NCBI GenBank assembly: GCA_963803845.1
Contig: CAWDNZ010000004.1
Location: forward strand, 682,001-746,000
Direction of reading: 5' to 3'
Length of the DNA: 64,000 nucleotides
DNA from: JABDIY01 sp963803845
GTDB taxonomy: Bacteria > Actinomycetota > Acidimicrobiia > Acidimicrobiales > SZUA-35
In this document: positions 33,645-42,676 of the stretch, one piece after another
Layout of the letters: each line of letters starts with the position of its first letter
Position numbering within the stretch: the first letter of the stretch is position 1
The notes under the pieces: generated by a model
What the model was told of the DNA's origin: nothing
Seen by the model: only the letters and a program-made list of their open reading frames with translations
The model's database searches: none
Made by a program: the position numbers and the translations under genes

Positions 33645-35936
33645 ATGGACGCGCCCCTTTCCGATGAACTCCGCGAACCCAACCCGGTCCAGCAAAGCGG
33701 ACGCCTTAAGGCCAACCAAATCTGGATTGCGGTAGGGGCAACGGTAGCGCTGGTCACGGCCCTGTCGGGAGTGGCCGCAGCGGTCTTTGAGTTCCACGAT
33801 GACTCAGAGATTCAGCGAGAGGTGTTTCTCAACATCCCTTCACCGATCAAGCTGGCGTTCTACACGGTCATGCCAATCCTTCTGCTCTGGGCCACGGTGC
33901 AACTGAGCTATCGGGTCAAGAACTGGGAGAGGGGTGGTCCGGATCGCCGTAAAACCACCCCCAAGAACCTCAAACACCGGTTGGCAGACTTTCGCTCGGG
34001 CGTCTACATGCAAACACTCATGCGCGAACCCGGGGCTGGCATCATGCACAGCCTCATCTACTTCAACTTCCTGATCCTGCTGGCCGTCACCACCGTTCTG
34101 GAAATCAACCACCAGGTCCCCGAGAGCTTGAAGTTCCTAAACGGCGACGTTTACAAGGGCTACGCCTTGGTGGCCGATCTTGCCGGCGTCGGCTTCCTCG
34201 CCGGAGTAACTCTGGCGATTCTTCGACGGTACGGACCCAGGTCCTGGCGGCCCTACCGAATCGCCACCAAGTCACGGCCCGAACACATCATCATCAACGG
34301 GACACTGCTGGCGATCGGCATCACTGGATTCGGTGCCGAGGCCTACCGCATCGCTCTTCAGGACAGCCCCGAGTTCGAAAAGTGGAGCGTCATCGGCTAT
34401 CCGCTCGCCCAGCTAGTGGGTGACTCCGACCTGTCCGGCTGGCATCAGTTCTGGTGGATCGCCCACGTCTTTTCGTTCTTCACCTTCCTGGTGATCATCC
34501 CCGGCACCATGATGCGCCACATGTTCACCAGCCCGCTCAACATGTACCTCAGTCATAGAGATCGGCCCAAGGGGGCCATGAAGCCGCTCCCCGATCTGGA
34601 CAACACCACTTTGGAGACCTTCGGCGCCAACACCATCAACCAGTTCACGTGGAAACAACTACTGGACACCGATGCCTGCACCATGTGCGGGCGCTGTACC
34701 AGCGTGTGTCCGGCCAACGCCACCGGCAAGCCGTTGGATCCGCGAGAAATCGTATTGAAGACCGGCGAGGTGATGAGCCGTACCGGATCCCCGGCGGTCT
34801 CGCCTCCCATCGGCGTTGAGGCTGAGATCACCGTCTCCTCCCAGAGCGTCTTCGAACGCATCACTACCGAAGAGGTCTGGGCCTGCACCAGTTGCAAGGC
34901 GTGCGATGAGATCTGTCCAGTCAACATCGAAATCCTCGACAAGATTCTCGACATGCGGCGCAGCCTCACGTTGATGGAGAGCGACTTCCCAACCGAACTC
35001 GGCCAAGCCTTCCGCAGCATGGAGAACAGCAGCAACCCGTGGGCCATGAGCCAGAGCAGCCGGGCCGACTGGGCCAAAGGTCTCCCCGTGCCGATCATCG
35101 ATCTCAACTCGGCGCCAGAACAGTTCAACCACGACTACCTCTATTGGGTCGGGTGCGCCGGCTCCTTCGACGATAAGAACCAGAAGGTCACCCAGGCCAT
35201 GGCCAAGCTGCTCGGCCGGGCCCAGATCGACGTAGCCATCCTGGGACCCAATGAACTCTGCACCGGTGATCCCGCCCGGCGGGCCGGTAACGAGTACCTC
35301 TTCCAAATGCTCGCCAAGCAGAACGTAGAGAACCTCAATGGCCTCGGCGTGAAGAAGATCATCACGCAGTGCCCCCACTGTTTCAACACGCTTCAAAACG
35401 AGTACCCACAGCTGGGGGGGAACTACGAGGTGGTTCACCACAGCCAATTCCTCGAGTACCTGATCGAGAGTGGCAAGCTCGACGTCTCAGAAGCAACGTT
35501 GGAAGAACGAATCGTCTATCACGACTCCTGCTACCTGGGTCGCCACAACGATGTTTACCTGGCTCCCCGCAACGTCATTGGCTCTCTCAAGGGTGTGCAG
35601 CTGGTGGAAGCTGGTCGCAACGGGACCAAGGGCATGTGCTGTGGAGCTGGCGGCGCTCGGATGTGGATGGAAGAAGACATCGGCACCAATATCAACGTGG
35701 AGCGCTCCCGGGAACTGATCGACACCGGCGCCAGCCGAGTCGCCACCGCCTGCCCGTTCTGCTACGTGATGATGGATGACGGTGTGAAGGGCCACGGCGT
35801 GGAAGAGTCCGAGGTGAAGGTTGCCGACATCGCCATGCACGTTCTCGAGGCGATCGAGAACGGTGAGGCAGCTGCCCACGCCTACGAGGAGTCCCGCCGT
35901 CTGGCCAAGTCCTCCACCGAGCGCCTCTTCGACTAG
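33645..35936 (+). CDS. EtfD-like membrane Fe-S oxidoreductase
   Basis: 763 residues. The first 330 residues form about six helices like the cytochrome b subunit of nitrate reductase. Two 4Fe-4S motifs follow (CTMCGRCTSVCPAN and CTSCKACDEICPVN), then two CCG domains (GCAGSFD, CPHCFNTLQ; HDSCYLGRH, MCCGAGGARMWMEED). This is the layout of HdrD-like proteins and of mycobacterial EtfD, which takes electrons from electron-transfer flavoprotein to the quinone pool during fatty-acid oxidation. etfAB are not in the window. Leaderless ATG with TAGACT at 33633-33638. Confidence 0.82.
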   Translation: MDAPLSDELREPNPVQQSGRLKANQIWIAVGATVALVTALSGVAAAVFEFHDDSEIQREVFLNIPSPIKLAFYTVMPILLLWATVQLSYRVKNWERGGPDRRKTTPKNLKHRLADFRSGVYMQTLMREPGAGIMHSLIYFNFLILLAVTTVLEINHQVPESLKFLNGDVYKGYALVADLAGVGFLAGVTLAILRRYGPRSWRPYRIATKSRPEHIIINGTLLAIGITGFGAEAYRIALQDSPEFEKWSVIGYPLAQLVGDSDLSGWHQFWWIAHVFSFFTFLVIIPGTMMRHMFTSPLNMYLSHRDRPKGAMKPLPDLDNTTLETFGANTINQFTWKQLLDTDACTMCGRCTSVCPANATGKPLDPREIVLKTGEVMSRTGSPAVSPPIGVEAEITVSSQSVFERITTEEVWACTSCKACDEICPVNIEILDKILDMRRSLTLMESDFPTELGQAFRSMENSSNPWAMSQSSRADWAKGLPVPIIDLNSAPEQFNHDYLYWVGCAGSFDDKNQKVTQAMAKLLGRAQIDVAILGPNELCTGDPARRAGNEYLFQMLAKQNVENLNGLGVKKIITQCPHCFNTLQNEYPQLGGNYEVVHHSQFLEYLIESGKLDVSEATLEERIVYHDSCYLGRHNDVYLAPRNVIGSLKGVQLVEAGRNGTKGMCCGAGGARMWMEEDIGTNINVERSRELIDTGASRVATACPFCYVMMDDGVKGHGVEESEVKVADIAMHVLEAIENGEAAAHAYEESRRLAKSSTERLFD

Positions 35937-35986
35937 CGAAACCCGACCGCCCAACCCACTTGGCCCCCGCATGCAAGAATGACACG

Positions 35987-37117
35987 GTGACCCGGATCAT
36001 TCTTGCGCTGGCCATCGTCATGAGCCTGTTCGCAGGCGCCGGTGTCAGTTCGGCCGACCCCACCGAACCAACCGTGGCTGTTTCGCTAGGCGACAGCTAT
36101 ATCTCTGGCGAAGGGGGACGGTGGCTCGGCAACACCACCTATGACTGGGGTGATCGCCGAGGAACAGATCGCGCCGCCGTACCGCGACGATGGTATTGGC
36201 GCTACATCGAGGAGAACGTCTACGCCGACACCTATTCCACGGGCTGCCATCGGTCTGACGTTGCGCCCATCCTCTCGGCCAGTCTTGCGGTAGATGTCAC
36301 GATCAACTTGGCTTGCTCGGGGGCTCGCACGGTTCACGTAAAATCCTCGGCCAACGGCGGCCAGTCCTACCGTGGCGAACCACCCCAGGCGGACCAGTTG
36401 GCCGCGGTTGCGGCAATTCACGATGTGGCGATAGTGGTGATCTCGGTGGGAGGCAACGATCTCGGATTCACCGATGTCATCACCGATTGTGTCGCGGGAT
36501 ATCTCACCAGCACTCGCTGGTCCCCCAACACCTGCTACGCGGCCCAGGATTCGAAGCTGACGGCGGCATTGCCGGGAGCGATGGCCAACGTTGCCGCAGT
36601 GCTGGCCGATCTTCGCAGCGTCCTCGATACCAATGGAGATTCCGGCGCTCGGATCATCCTGCAGAGTTATCCCTCACCGGTGGCAGAAGCTTCCAACGTC
36701 CGCTTCGTCGAGACCGGTTGGGATCGAACGGCCAAAGGCGGCTGTCCGTTCTGGGACGCCGACCTCGAGTGGGCCAACGGGTCACTCATTCCTCGCATCA
36801 CCGATGGCCTCCGAGCCGTTGCGGGCGCGGCGGGGGCCGAGTTCCTCGATCTATCTGCGGCGCTGAAAGGTCATGAGGCGTGCGCGGCCTCGGCGCAACA
36901 TGGCACCGGCAACGATGGGGCTTCGGCCGAGTGGATCCGCTTCGTCACCACTGGGCTCACCCAGGGCGACATCGAAGAGTCGCTGCATCCGAATGCGTAC
37001 GGCCAACAAGCGATCGGCCGTTGCATCGCCCTGGCGGTGCAATCAGACCCCGCCCCGGATCTCTGCCACAACTCTCCCGAGGCCTCGCCCGACGGCATGC
37101 GCCTCGAACCCGGTTAA
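35987..37117 (+). CDS. Secreted SGNH/GDSL-type hydrolase
   Basis: 376 residues from GTG at 35987 (AAGAAT box six bases upstream). A signal peptide (IILALAIVMSLFAGAGVSSA) precedes the catalytic Ser block SLGDSYISGEGGRW. The oxyanion Gly/Asn lie in VISVGGNDLGF and the His in ESLHPNAYGQQAIG. Several cysteines suggest disulfides, as in Streptomyces secreted lipases/esterases. The substrate is unknown. Confidence 0.82.
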   Translation: MTRIILALAIVMSLFAGAGVSSADPTEPTVAVSLGDSYISGEGGRWLGNTTYDWGDRRGTDRAAVPRRWYWRYIEENVYADTYSTGCHRSDVAPILSASLAVDVTINLACSGARTVHVKSSANGGQSYRGEPPQADQLAAVAAIHDVAIVVISVGGNDLGFTDVITDCVAGYLTSTRWSPNTCYAAQDSKLTAALPGAMANVAAVLADLRSVLDTNGDSGARIILQSYPSPVAEASNVRFVETGWDRTAKGGCPFWDADLEWANGSLIPRITDGLRAVAGAAGAEFLDLSAALKGHEACAASAQHGTGNDGASAEWIRFVTTGLTQGDIEESLHPNAYGQQAIGRCIALAVQSDPAPDLCHNSPEASPDGMRLEPG

Positions 37118-37121
37118 GAAG

Positions 37122-37643
37122 ATGCGGCCCCGGCTGGTTGTCCTGCTGTGCACTCTGACCGCCATCGCCGGATGTAGCGGCAACAATTCCGAAGCGATCG
37201 GAGTGCAACTCGTTGCACTCTGTGATCAGACTCGGGAGCTCCACAACGCCATCGCCGATGCCGGCAACACAATGGCTGCCGCGGAGGTAAGCGCCGCGCC
37301 GGCACGACGTGCGGAGTTGGCAGCCGAGGCGCTCGAAACGATGATCGCCATCGCCCGAGATGCCACCCTGCCAACCGAACCGGCCGAGCTAACCACCGGG
37401 TTGGCTGAGCGGCGAGACGCGGCGGTCATAGACCTCGAGCTCGAGCTTGTCTCATTCCGCTCCGAGTGGTCCGAGATCCAGCAGGACGAACGACCGATGG
37501 CAATCACGAGAATCTTCGTGCTCGGCGAGCGGCTGATGAGTGAAACCGAGCCGCGAATTTCAGCGTCAACTCCGGACGGCGTGATCGAGGCCATTCGATC
37601 TCAATCCGGCTGCAGGAACGTCATCCAACTGCCGCCGCGCTAG
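37122..37643 (+). CDS. Small lipoprotein of unknown function
   Basis: 173 residues from ATG at 37122. The signal ends in LTAIAGCSG, a lipobox, so the mature protein is anchored outside the membrane. The mature part is helical, rich in Ala/Glu, with two further cysteines (ALCDQT and SGCRN near the C-terminus) that could pair. It starts 4 bases after the SGNH gene, implying one operon. No family is recognised. Confidence 0.6.
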   Translation: MRPRLVVLLCTLTAIAGCSGNNSEAIGVQLVALCDQTRELHNAIADAGNTMAAAEVSAAPARRAELAAEALETMIAIARDATLPTEPAELTTGLAERRDAAVIDLELELVSFRSEWSEIQQDERPMAITRIFVLGERLMSETEPRISASTPDGVIEAIRSQSGCRNVIQLPPR

Positions 37644-37650
37644 CGACGGC

Positions 37651-38571
37651 CTAGGCGGTCTTTCGGCTGGCAAGTACGGCGCCGCCGATCACCAGAACCA
37701 CGCCGATCAGCGCCGCCGGGGCAACCGTGTCGCCCCGGAATCGAACTCCCAAGAACAGGGCAACCACCGGAACCAGATACGTAATGAAGGAGGCCCGGGT
37801 TCCCCCGACCCGTCCAATGAGGGCCCCCATGAGGGCAAAGGCGATACCGGTGCCAGCAACACCGAGGACGCCAACCGCCAGCAATGCGCCGGCATCAAAC
37901 GAGTTCTCACCCACGTTGGCCAGACCGTACGGAACGTTGAGGACGGCGGCCAGCCCCAGAACCCAGGCCATCAATTGCACCGACCCATAGCGACGTTGCA
38001 GAGGGCCGGCGATGTTCAAGGCGATGCCGTAACACACCGTGGCGGCCAGGATCATGAGCACGCCGCTGGCCTCCGAGGTCCCTTCGGACAGGCTTGGGAA
38101 ACTGATCAGGGCTATGCCCGCGAACCCAACACCGATGCCGGCGAGTTGTGCCCCGCGCGTCCGTTGCTTCAGGAAGACGGCAGCAATCGTGGCAGCGAAG
38201 ATGGGGGTGGCCCCGTTCAAAAGGCCAGCCACGGCCGAGTTGATTCGCTCTTGGGCCAGTGGAAAGAGCGTGAAGGGGATGGCAACCCAGATCACGCCCA
38301 GTACGGCGATCCGTCGGAAGTCGGCCGGATCGGGCAGCGTGAACCCACCGGTTTGTATTCGGGTGAGCGTCAGCAAAGTGAGCGCGCCGCCCCCGACGCG
38401 CAGGAGCGTGACCATGCCCGGCGTCATCGCCTCGAGTCCGATGGCGATGAGGAGGAACGATGCCCCCCAAATCAGCGAGACGCTGGTGAACAGACCCCAG
38501 TCGGACGGGCTGAACTGCTCGTTGTTTTGCGCCGGTGATGCCTGGAAAAGACTCTTGCTCGGCGCGACCAC
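37651..38571 (-). CDS. EamA/DMT-family transporter
   Basis: 306 residues, ten predicted helices in two EamA repeats (first starts SVSLIWGASFLLIAIGLEAM; second ends VVALFLGVRFRGDTVAPAAL with GVVLVIGGAVLASR). These carry metabolites or drugs out of the cell; the substrate is not evident. Convergent with the lipoprotein gene, and its start lies 9 bases after the small zinc protein's stop, so the two probably share a message. Confidence 0.85.
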   Translation of the reverse strand: MVAPSKSLFQASPAQNNEQFSPSDWGLFTSVSLIWGASFLLIAIGLEAMTPGMVTLLRVGGGALTLLTLTRIQTGGFTLPDPADFRRIAVLGVIWVAIPFTLFPLAQERINSAVAGLLNGATPIFAATIAAVFLKQRTRGAQLAGIGVGFAGIALISFPSLSEGTSEASGVLMILAATVCYGIALNIAGPLQRRYGSVQLMAWVLGLAAVLNVPYGLANVGENSFDAGALLAVGVLGVAGTGIAFALMGALIGRVGGTRASFITYLVPVVALFLGVRFRGDTVAPAALIGVVLVIGGAVLASRKTA

Positions 38572-38580
38572 CAGATCAGG

Positions 38581-38811
38581 CTAGAAGGAGTGACCCGCGC
38601 CTACTGGCGTTTTCCGGACAGGTTGGAGCGGGCGCTCAGCGCCAGCGCCGATCTTCTCGATCGAACGGGTGGTTCCGGTATTGATCGTGGTGTGTCCCTC
38701 GGGGCAACGAACGTAGGCGATGACGCCTTCACTGGTGTTGTGAATTGAGAGGATGGACCGGGTGCCGACGAGGTACTGACGGTCGCAGTCGGGGCAGTGG
38801 ATTTGAAGCAT
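38581..38811 (-). CDS. Small zinc-ribbon-like protein
   Basis: 76 residues from ATG at 38811. The N-terminal MLQIHCPDCDRQYLVGT and VRCPEGHTTI give a CXXC...CXXXH pattern that probably binds one zinc. The rest is a basic tail. Longer in-frame starts would run into the divergent LysR gene. No function known; it resembles short actinobacterial zinc-binding proteins. Confidence 0.55.
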   Translation of the reverse strand: MLQIHCPDCDRQYLVGTRSILSIHNTSEGVIAYVRCPEGHTTINTGTTRSIEKIGAGAERPLQPVRKTPVGAGHSF

Positions 38812-38907
38812 GGTTCTATTGTCGGCGATATGACCCAAAAGCAAAAGCGATGCTTTGGAAAGTGTATCCATAAGTATTGCTAAGGCATTCTGATATGCTA
38901 AGCGGCG

Positions 38908-39825
38908 ATGGACTTCAACATTCAGCAGCTCCGAATGCTCTGCGAGGTCGCCAACACCGGCACTATCGCGGCCGCCGCAGACTCGTTGGGCTACACACCG
39001 TCGGCGGTGAGCCAGCAACTCTCCTCGATCGAGAAGGTCAGCAACGTAGCAGTACTGGAGCGGGTCGGCCGCAATGTACGACTCACCGATGCCGGGCGGG
39101 AGCTTGTACGGCACGCAGAGATGATCCTCGATGAGCTGGAACGAGCCAAGGCCTCCCTCGAACGAGTCCAAAGCGACGTCGCCGGTACCGTTACCATCGG
39201 CCTCAGCGAATCGATGGCATCACGGTTTCTACCGCCGCTCCTCAGCAGCGCCGGGCGCGACTATCCCGCTCTTACAATCCGCACCGAGGAGTTCCCGTCC
39301 GAGCAGTCCGGCGTCGAAGCCGTCCGGTCCGGCCAGTTGGACGCATGCTTCGTGATGGCCAGCAGTCATGCGCCAGTCCATGAAGGCATTCATTTCGAAC
39401 CCTTGTTCAGAGACTGGTTCCGGATCGTTGTTCCCGCTGATTCAGAATGGGGGAAAGGTCGCGACACGATCGCTCTCGGCGATTTGGCCGACGCCCCCTT
39501 TGTGCTGGCACCGCTGCGGGTGTGGTGCGGTCGCCTCATCCACAGCGCCTGTCAAAACGCGGGCTTCTCCCCCATCATCGCCCATGAGATTGATGACTAT
39601 CCCGCAACGCTTAATGTGGTGGCCGCCGGCGCTGGGGTTTCATTGGTGCCCGACTTAGGGCTTGCTCACCAGCCAGCCGGGATTCGAGTGTTGAATCCCC
39701 AGGCGCCGTTCTGCCGCTCGGTCGAATTGGCCTATCGCCAATCAAGCGCAACTCGCCCAGCCATCGGTGCACTCGTGACTCTTGCCGAGGAAGTTGCTGA
39801 CCAGCTGGGCCTCGACTGCATCTAG
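38908..39825 (+). CDS. LysR-family transcriptional regulator
   Basis: 305 residues. Helix-turn-helix at residues 18-37 (ANTGTIAAAADSLGYTPSAV, then SQQLSSIEK), linker helix, and a substrate-binding domain. ATG at 38908 has TATGCT at 38894-38899, eight bases upstream. It is divergent from the small zinc protein and DMT transporter, which may be its targets, as is usual for LysR pairs. Confidence 0.92.
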   Translation: MDFNIQQLRMLCEVANTGTIAAAADSLGYTPSAVSQQLSSIEKVSNVAVLERVGRNVRLTDAGRELVRHAEMILDELERAKASLERVQSDVAGTVTIGLSESMASRFLPPLLSSAGRDYPALTIRTEEFPSEQSGVEAVRSGQLDACFVMASSHAPVHEGIHFEPLFRDWFRIVVPADSEWGKGRDTIALGDLADAPFVLAPLRVWCGRLIHSACQNAGFSPIIAHEIDDYPATLNVVAAGAGVSLVPDLGLAHQPAGIRVLNPQAPFCRSVELAYRQSSATRPAIGALVTLAEEVADQLGLDCI

Positions 39826-39841
39826 CCCATCTGGGGCAGGA

Positions 39842-41122
39842 TTAGCCCTGGAACTGCCCGGCGGAAACGATCTGCACCCACGTTCGGCCCGGCGTCAGCT
39901 CGATCACACTCCCGTTGACGTGGACGATGGCCGGATCCCGGAGGGTGGGGCGAGTCCAGCGACCGTCGATTCGGCGGCCGTCGGTGTAGACAACCGCATC
40001 ACCGGTGCCAACGAAAACGAACTCCGGAACCGGAGCACCGGTGGAATCGAAAAGGCCCGTCGCGACGCTCTGGACGGCCACCACCACAACGTTGGCCGCA
40101 TTCACCGGTTCACCGTCGGTGGTGTGGAGACTTCCGCCCTGATAACGAACCCAACCGACGCCGTTCCATTCCCAACGCACCTTGTTACTGGGATAGCTGA
40201 TCCGGAATTCACCGCTCGCCACTCCCCCCGTCGAGTTGACACCGGCTGGGCGGTAGTAGAACTGGGCCGGCGGCGTACCGCCCGGCGCGATGGACGAGAA
40301 GCTCGATGTCTTGGTGTAGAGATTGCTGGGAGCCCGGCGGCTCGAGGATCGCCAGTAGCCCGACGACCGGGCCGCACTGTAATTGCTGATGTTCACCTGG
40401 TTCAACAGGAGCTGGTCGATCACCTTATTTGCGCCGGAGTAGACCAAGCCCGGCCGACCTAAGGCATTGAGGAAGGAGATGTCGGTGGACCGGCCAGATC
40501 GCACCGGGCCCACGGTGGCGTCTTTAGAGTGAAAGACCGCTGCCAGGCGAGTGATGCCGTATTCCACCTCCTCTTCGAAGACGATGTCGGCCTGATTGAG
40601 ACCACTCTGGGGACGGGCCTTCGAGCTGTTGTCGACCTTCACAACGATGGCCGGCCGATTCGCTGCTGAACCAGCAAGCGCGGTGAGCGGAAACGTTCCG
40701 GCCGCGGTAGAGGGAGCGGGTGCTGCTGCGGGCGCAAAAACTTGGTCGAGACTGTACGTGCCCAAGACTCCTTTGTAGAGACTGGAGGGGGCCTGGGGTG
40801 AGCCGCCCGAGCTCGTTACCGCCGGGGTACCACCACCGCCGTTGTTCACCGGGGCGGCAGGAGCTGGCGCCGTGGTAGTCGTTGTAGTTGGCGCGACCGT
40901 GGTATCAGGGGCGCCGCGCCATGCGTAGTAGTTGTCAATCGCTTCGTATTCCGGGAAGGTTCTCGGCACCGTCGAAGTTGTGGTTTCGATGGTCGATTGA
41001 GGGGGATCCGGAATCGTCTCTGCTCGCAACGCCAGGGTGCTCGGCGGTGCAGATTCCTCGGCGGCGTTCGAACACGATGCAGCGACCAACGCCGCGCCAA
41101 TCAAGATTGAGATCGCTTTCAC
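39842..41122 (-). CDS. DUF3048 (YerB-like) lipoprotein
   Basis: 426 residues from GTG at 41122. The signal ends in ALVAASCSNA (lipobox), followed by a Thr/Pro/Ala-rich disordered stretch (to about residue 150). The DUF3048 domain follows, with RPAIVVKVDNSSKARPQSGL, ADIVFEEEVEYGITRLAAVF and VGPVRSGRSTDI. The family is widespread in Gram-positives with no established activity. The 3' end converges on the LysR gene. Confidence 0.85.
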   Translation of the reverse strand: MKAISILIGAALVAASCSNAAEESAPPSTLALRAETIPDPPQSTIETTTSTVPRTFPEYEAIDNYYAWRGAPDTTVAPTTTTTTAPAPAAPVNNGGGGTPAVTSSGGSPQAPSSLYKGVLGTYSLDQVFAPAAAPAPSTAAGTFPLTALAGSAANRPAIVVKVDNSSKARPQSGLNQADIVFEEEVEYGITRLAAVFHSKDATVGPVRSGRSTDISFLNALGRPGLVYSGANKVIDQLLLNQVNISNYSAARSSGYWRSSSRRAPSNLYTKTSSFSSIAPGGTPPAQFYYRPAGVNSTGGVASGEFRISYPSNKVRWEWNGVGWVRYQGGSLHTTDGEPVNAANVVVVAVQSVATGLFDSTGAPVPEFVFVGTGDAVVYTDGRRIDGRWTRPTLRDPAIVHVNGSVIELTPGRTWVQIVSAGQFQG

Positions 41123-41178
41123 CTAGCCCAATCGGCAGACCCGCCGAATCATGAAGCTGCTAGGATCAGGTCAGGACT

Positions 41179-41249
41179 GCGGGTGTAGTTCAATGGTAGA
41201 ATCCTTGCTTCCCAAGCAAGCTACGCGGGTTCGATTCCCGTCACCCGCT
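41179..41249 (+). tRNA. tRNA-Gly(CCC)
   Basis: 71 bases with acceptor GCGGGTG/CACCCGC, anticodon stem CTTGC/GCAAG and loop TTCCCAA (anticodon CCC). The CCA end is encoded (41250-41252). The 3' half overlaps the convergent DUF3445 gene. Confidence 0.95.
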
Positions 41250-42057
41250 CCACGTCACCTAGGTACAGCCGGATCTGCTGGACCTGCTCCGGGCGAATCC
41301 CCACATGACTTCGTAGCTCCTCGGTGGCGCACTCCAACCATTGGCTGAACTCGGGCCCCCGGCGCTCGACAAGCTCCGCGAAGCGGGATTGCTGGACACG
41401 GATGGTGAACACCACCCAACCGGTATCGGGAAGGCGGCGGAGTGTCTGGCGTTCGCTCCGCACCCACAGCTCATCCCCGCAGTGCTTGGCAGGAATAACA
41501 CGGTCGCCTCCCGCTGGGCGATTGGGTTGGAACAACGCAGGATCGGGGTGAACAAACCAGTTGCGCCGCAGGATCGTCCGATCCTCCAGGCGATCGAAGG
41601 CTGTGGTCACCCGTTGGGCCAGCAACTCCTGATAGCGCGGTGTTGGGCCGTGCACCTGAGTGAGCGGCCGCCCGATCTTGGCGGCCAGTTTCCATCGGGA
41701 TGGAAAGCACAGGACCGCCGCCTTCAATACCCATTCCTGCTGGCCCCTTTCCAAAAGACAGAAGTCTTCTTGAACGGAACGCCCCAGCCGCTCCAGCGGT
41801 GATGCGCTTTCGCTGATGGTCACACCGGCAGCCCGAACCATCGCCTCCAACTCCATCGTCGCCGGGGCAGCACTAGTGGGCTCGGCGATCACGTCCTCTC
41901 TTCGATTGGTCAGCAACTGAGATCGCAGCGCCAGCTCTTGAGTAGCGTTCGCATCGGCGAGCAACCAGGGCTGGTCCTTCAGCGATCTCGTTCCCATTCG
42001 GGGCCAGGTGTCGGCGACCGTGAGGTCAAGCTCTGCTAACCAATCCAGCTGTTCCAT
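41221..42057 (-). CDS. DUF3445 (heme-dependent oxidative N-demethylase-like) protein
   Basis: 278 residues from ATG at 42057 (a TTG at 42090 is an alternative). Blocks such as DFCLLERGQQEWVLKAAVLC, PSRWKLAAKIGRPLTQVHGP and WFVHPDPALFQP match the DUF3445 family, which includes a heme-dependent dimethylamine-type N-demethylase with a PAS-like fold. The stop codon lies inside the tRNA-Gly gene on the other strand, so the last residues (ERVTGIEPA) are antisense to the tRNA. It is 11 bases after dcd and may be co-transcribed. Confidence 0.72.
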   Translation of the reverse strand: MEQLDWLAELDLTVADTWPRMGTRSLKDQPWLLADANATQELALRSQLLTNRREDVIAEPTSAAPATMELEAMVRAAGVTISESASPLERLGRSVQEDFCLLERGQQEWVLKAAVLCFPSRWKLAAKIGRPLTQVHGPTPRYQELLAQRVTTAFDRLEDRTILRRNWFVHPDPALFQPNRPAGGDRVIPAKHCGDELWVRSERQTLRRLPDTGWVVFTIRVQQSRFAELVERRGPEFSQWLECATEELRSHVGIRPEQVQQIRLYLGDVERVTGIEPA

Positions 42058-42068
42058 CGCACTACGCC

Positions 42069-42093
42069 CTATTGGGAGAAATTCTCCCAATAG
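42069..42093. promoter_or_regulatory. 25-base perfect palindrome at the dcd stop
   Basis: Two 12-base arms (42069-42080 and 42082-42093) are exact reverse complements around a central A. It begins at the dcd stop codon and ends 36 bases before the ATG of the DUF3445 gene. It has no T-tract and a one-base loop, so it looks more like a protein-binding site than a terminator. Function is unknown. Confidence 0.55.
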
Positions 42094-42635
42094 CGAGAGG
42101 GCCGGGGGCCCGACTGATCCAGGTATTTGGATCCCAGCGTCCCTGAACCATAAGGCTGGTCGGCATCTGTGGTCATCTGGATGAAGCTGATCTGTCCGAT
42201 CTTCATACCCGGATAGAGCGTGATGGGGAGGCTGGCCACGTTGGAGAACTCCAACGTAATCGTGCCGTTCCAGCCAGCGTCTACGAAGCCCGCGGTCGTG
42301 TGGATGAGGAGCCCGAGCCGGCCAAGGCTGCTCTTGCCTTCGATCCGTCCCACCAGATCGTTCGGGAGCCGAATACGTTCGGCGGTGGAACCGAGAACAA
42401 ACTCACCAGGGTGCAGGATGAACGGCCGTTCGTCGCTGGCTTCTACATCCGAGGTGAGGTCGGTGAGATCGGCTTTGACATCAATGTGACTGCGAGTGTG
42501 ATTGCGAAAGACGAGGAAGCGGTGGTCGAGACGGAGGTCTACAGAGCTGGGTTGGACCGACTTGGGATCAAACGGCTCGATCTCGATGCGGCCGGCCTGA
42601 ATCTCGTTCTTGATAGTGCGGTCCGAAAGAATCAC
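42069..42635 (-). CDS. dcd: dCTP deaminase
   Basis: 188 residues, trimeric dUTPase/Dcd fold. Motifs: GKSSLGRLGLLIHTTAGFVD and AGWNGTITLEFSNV, including the catalytic Glu. Because the actinobacterial/archaeal bifunctional type has the same length and motifs, it may also hydrolyse dUTP. GTG start at 42635 with TAGCGT six bases upstream (leaderless). Confidence 0.94.
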   Translation of the reverse strand: MILSDRTIKNEIQAGRIEIEPFDPKSVQPSSVDLRLDHRFLVFRNHTRSHIDVKADLTDLTSDVEASDERPFILHPGEFVLGSTAERIRLPNDLVGRIEGKSSLGRLGLLIHTTAGFVDAGWNGTITLEFSNVASLPITLYPGMKIGQISFIQMTTDADQPYGSGTLGSKYLDQSGPRPSRYWENFSQ

Positions 42636-42676
42636 GTCGCCACGCTACTGTCCGTCCCGCCTTTTCTCCGACCCAG

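Noticed and set aside
41221..41249. C-terminal peptide ending in TGIEPA as a conserved protein motif
   Set aside because: It is the antisense translation of the tRNA-Gly T-arm and acceptor; the same peptide turns up wherever a frame crosses a tRNA.
42069..42093. Palindrome as a transcription terminator of dcd
   Set aside because: The loop is a single base and no T-run follows on the minus strand, so hairpin termination is unlikely.
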